Of a stretch of DNA of 6,302 nucleotides, positions 5,632 to 6,302 are shown in pieces. How positions within the stretch are numbered: the first letter of the stretch is position 1; every line of letters begins with the position of its first letter. The position numbers and the translations under genes are program-made. The stretch lies in assembly GCA_023231075.1 (NCBI GenBank), contig JALNWC010000164.1, forward strand, positions 1 to 6,302. Reading direction: 5' to 3'. Below the pieces are notes generated by a model. That model ran no database searches and had not been told where the DNA came from. It saw only the letters and a list, made by a program, of their open reading frames with translations. Origin of the DNA: Rhodoferax sp. (GTDB lineage: Bacteria > Pseudomonadota > Gammaproteobacteria > Burkholderiales > Burkholderiaceae_C).

Positions 5632-6158
5632 GCGAATCCAGCCACCCAAAGCCCTCAACCCGGCCACCGCGCCAGCCGCGCAAGGGGCTGACCAGCACCG
5701 GCGTGCGCAAGGCCGCCAGCAAATCCGACCGCTCCCGCGCCCGTGAATTTGCGGTGCAGGCGCTGTACCAGGTGCTGGTGGGCAAAAACGATGTCGCGGC
5801 GGTGGATGCCTTCACCCGTGACCTGGCGGGTTTCAGCAAGGCCGACAGCGTGCATTTTGATGCCTTGCTGCACGGCAGTGCCGAGCAGGCGGATCAGCTG
5901 GACGCGCTGATCCTGCCCTTGCTCGACCGCAAGCTTGCCGAGATTTCACCGGTCGAGCATGCGGTGATGTGGATTGGCGCCTATGAACTACAGCACTGCC
6001 TGGACGTGCCCTGGCGTGTCGTGCTCAATGAATGCGTGGAGCTGGCCAAGGAATTCGGCGGCACCGATGGGCACAAATACGTGAACGGCGTACTCAATGG
6101 TCTGGCCCGGCAATTGCGCGAGGCCGAGGTCGCCGCCGACCCGGGCGCCGCACGCTAG
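5628..6158 (+). CDS. nusB: Transcription antitermination protein NusB
   Basis: A 176-aa protein. NusB pairs with NusE (S10) on boxA RNA and promotes antitermination of ribosomal RNA operons. The all-helical domain runs from about residue 35 (RSRAREFAVQALYQ) to 165. It includes ISPVEHAVMWIGAYEL (106-121) and the signature region NECVELAKEFGG followed by DGHKYVNGVLNGLA (134-160). The first 34 residues are a Lys/Arg/Pro/Ser-rich extension not present in E. coli NusB (139 aa); it looks disordered and may add RNA contact, which is inference. The start overlaps the ribH stop by 4 nt (ATGA), supporting this start and translational coupling. ribH-nusB linkage is very common in proteobacteria. Confidence 0.95.
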   Translation: MSESSHPKPSTRPPRQPRKGLTSTGVRKAASKSDRSRAREFAVQALYQVLVGKNDVAAVDAFTRDLAGFSKADSVHFDALLHGSAEQADQLDALILPLLDRKLAEISPVEHAVMWIGAYELQHCLDVPWRVVLNECVELAKEFGGTDGHKYVNGVLNGLARQLREAEVAADPGAAR

Positions 6159-6165
6159 CCTGTCC

Positions 6166-6302
6166 ATGAGAATCTCACGACGCGCCCAACACATTGAGCC
6201 TTTTTATGTGATGGAGGTGGGCAAGGCGGCCAGCGCCCTGGCAGCGCAGGTGGCGCAGTCTGACGCGCCCATGATTTTTTTGAACATTGGCGAGCCCGAC
6301 TT
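6166..6302 (+). CDS. PLP-dependent class I/II aminotransferase (N-terminal part, cut by window edge)
   Basis: The first 45 codons of a fold-type I aminotransferase. The start reads MRISRRAQHIEPFYVMEVGK, followed by an Ala-rich helix and MIFLNIGEPDF at about 36-46. The IxLNIGEPDF motif is the usual N-terminal mark of class I/II aminotransferases, where the segment lies at the substrate pocket. The PLP-binding lysine would be far beyond the window, so the substrate cannot be stated. It begins 7 nt after the nusB stop with no clear Shine-Dalgarno, so it probably belongs to the ribBA-ribH-nusB transcript. This association is likely positional rather than functional. Confidence 0.88.
   Translation, partial: MRISRRAQHIEPFYVMEVGKAASALAAQVAQSDAPMIFLNIGEPD

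Overview
This window looks like core chromosome from a betaproteobacterium of the order Burkholderiales, probably Comamonadaceae (Polaromonas, Rhodoferax or Acidovorax-like). The reasons are the protein sequences (ClpP, trigger factor, RibBA with a degenerate second domain, NusB with a basic N-terminal extension), the gene order, and the fairly high GC content. This placement is an inference from family knowledge; no search was run.

Left part, minus strand (1-1987): a tRNA-Leu(UAG) gene with a good sigma70-type promoter and encoded CCA is followed by tig (trigger factor) and then the 5' part of clpP, which runs off the left edge. Trigger factor folds nascent chains at the ribosome exit and ClpP is the proteolytic core of ClpXP/ClpAP, so this is a protein quality-control block. 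The 119-bp tig-clpP gap holds a terminator-like hairpin that competes with a second hairpin for the same arm.

Middle, plus strand (1988-2893): a short ZapB-like coiled-coil gene overlaps zapA by ATGA. Directly behind zapA lies a rod-shaped structured RNA that I read as 6S RNA (ssrS), the regulator of sigma70 RNA polymerase. zapA-ssrS linkage is classic in proteobacteria.

Middle, minus strand (2874-3868): a broken crotonase-family gene (Ech1-like dienoyl-CoA isomerase/enoyl-CoA hydratase) has lost its N-terminal part and carries two single-base deletions. Its 3' end touches the 3' end of the 6S gene. It is preceded by a small gene for a coiled-coil protein with a C-terminal membrane anchor and unknown function.

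Right part, plus strand (4012-6302): ribBA, ribH and nusB, then the first 45 codons of a class I/II PLP aminotransferase, closely packed like an operon. RibBA makes dihydroxybutanone phosphate and RibH condenses it into lumazine, the riboflavin precursor; nusB (transcription antitermination) is a usual companion. The second domain of RibBA has lost the zinc cysteines of GTP cyclohydrolase II, so that step must be encoded elsewhere.

I see no mobile element, CRISPR array, phage gene or obviously new system. The points most worth a second look are the tig-clpP leader, the 6S RNA/pseudogene junction and the near-leaderless zapB-like gene.
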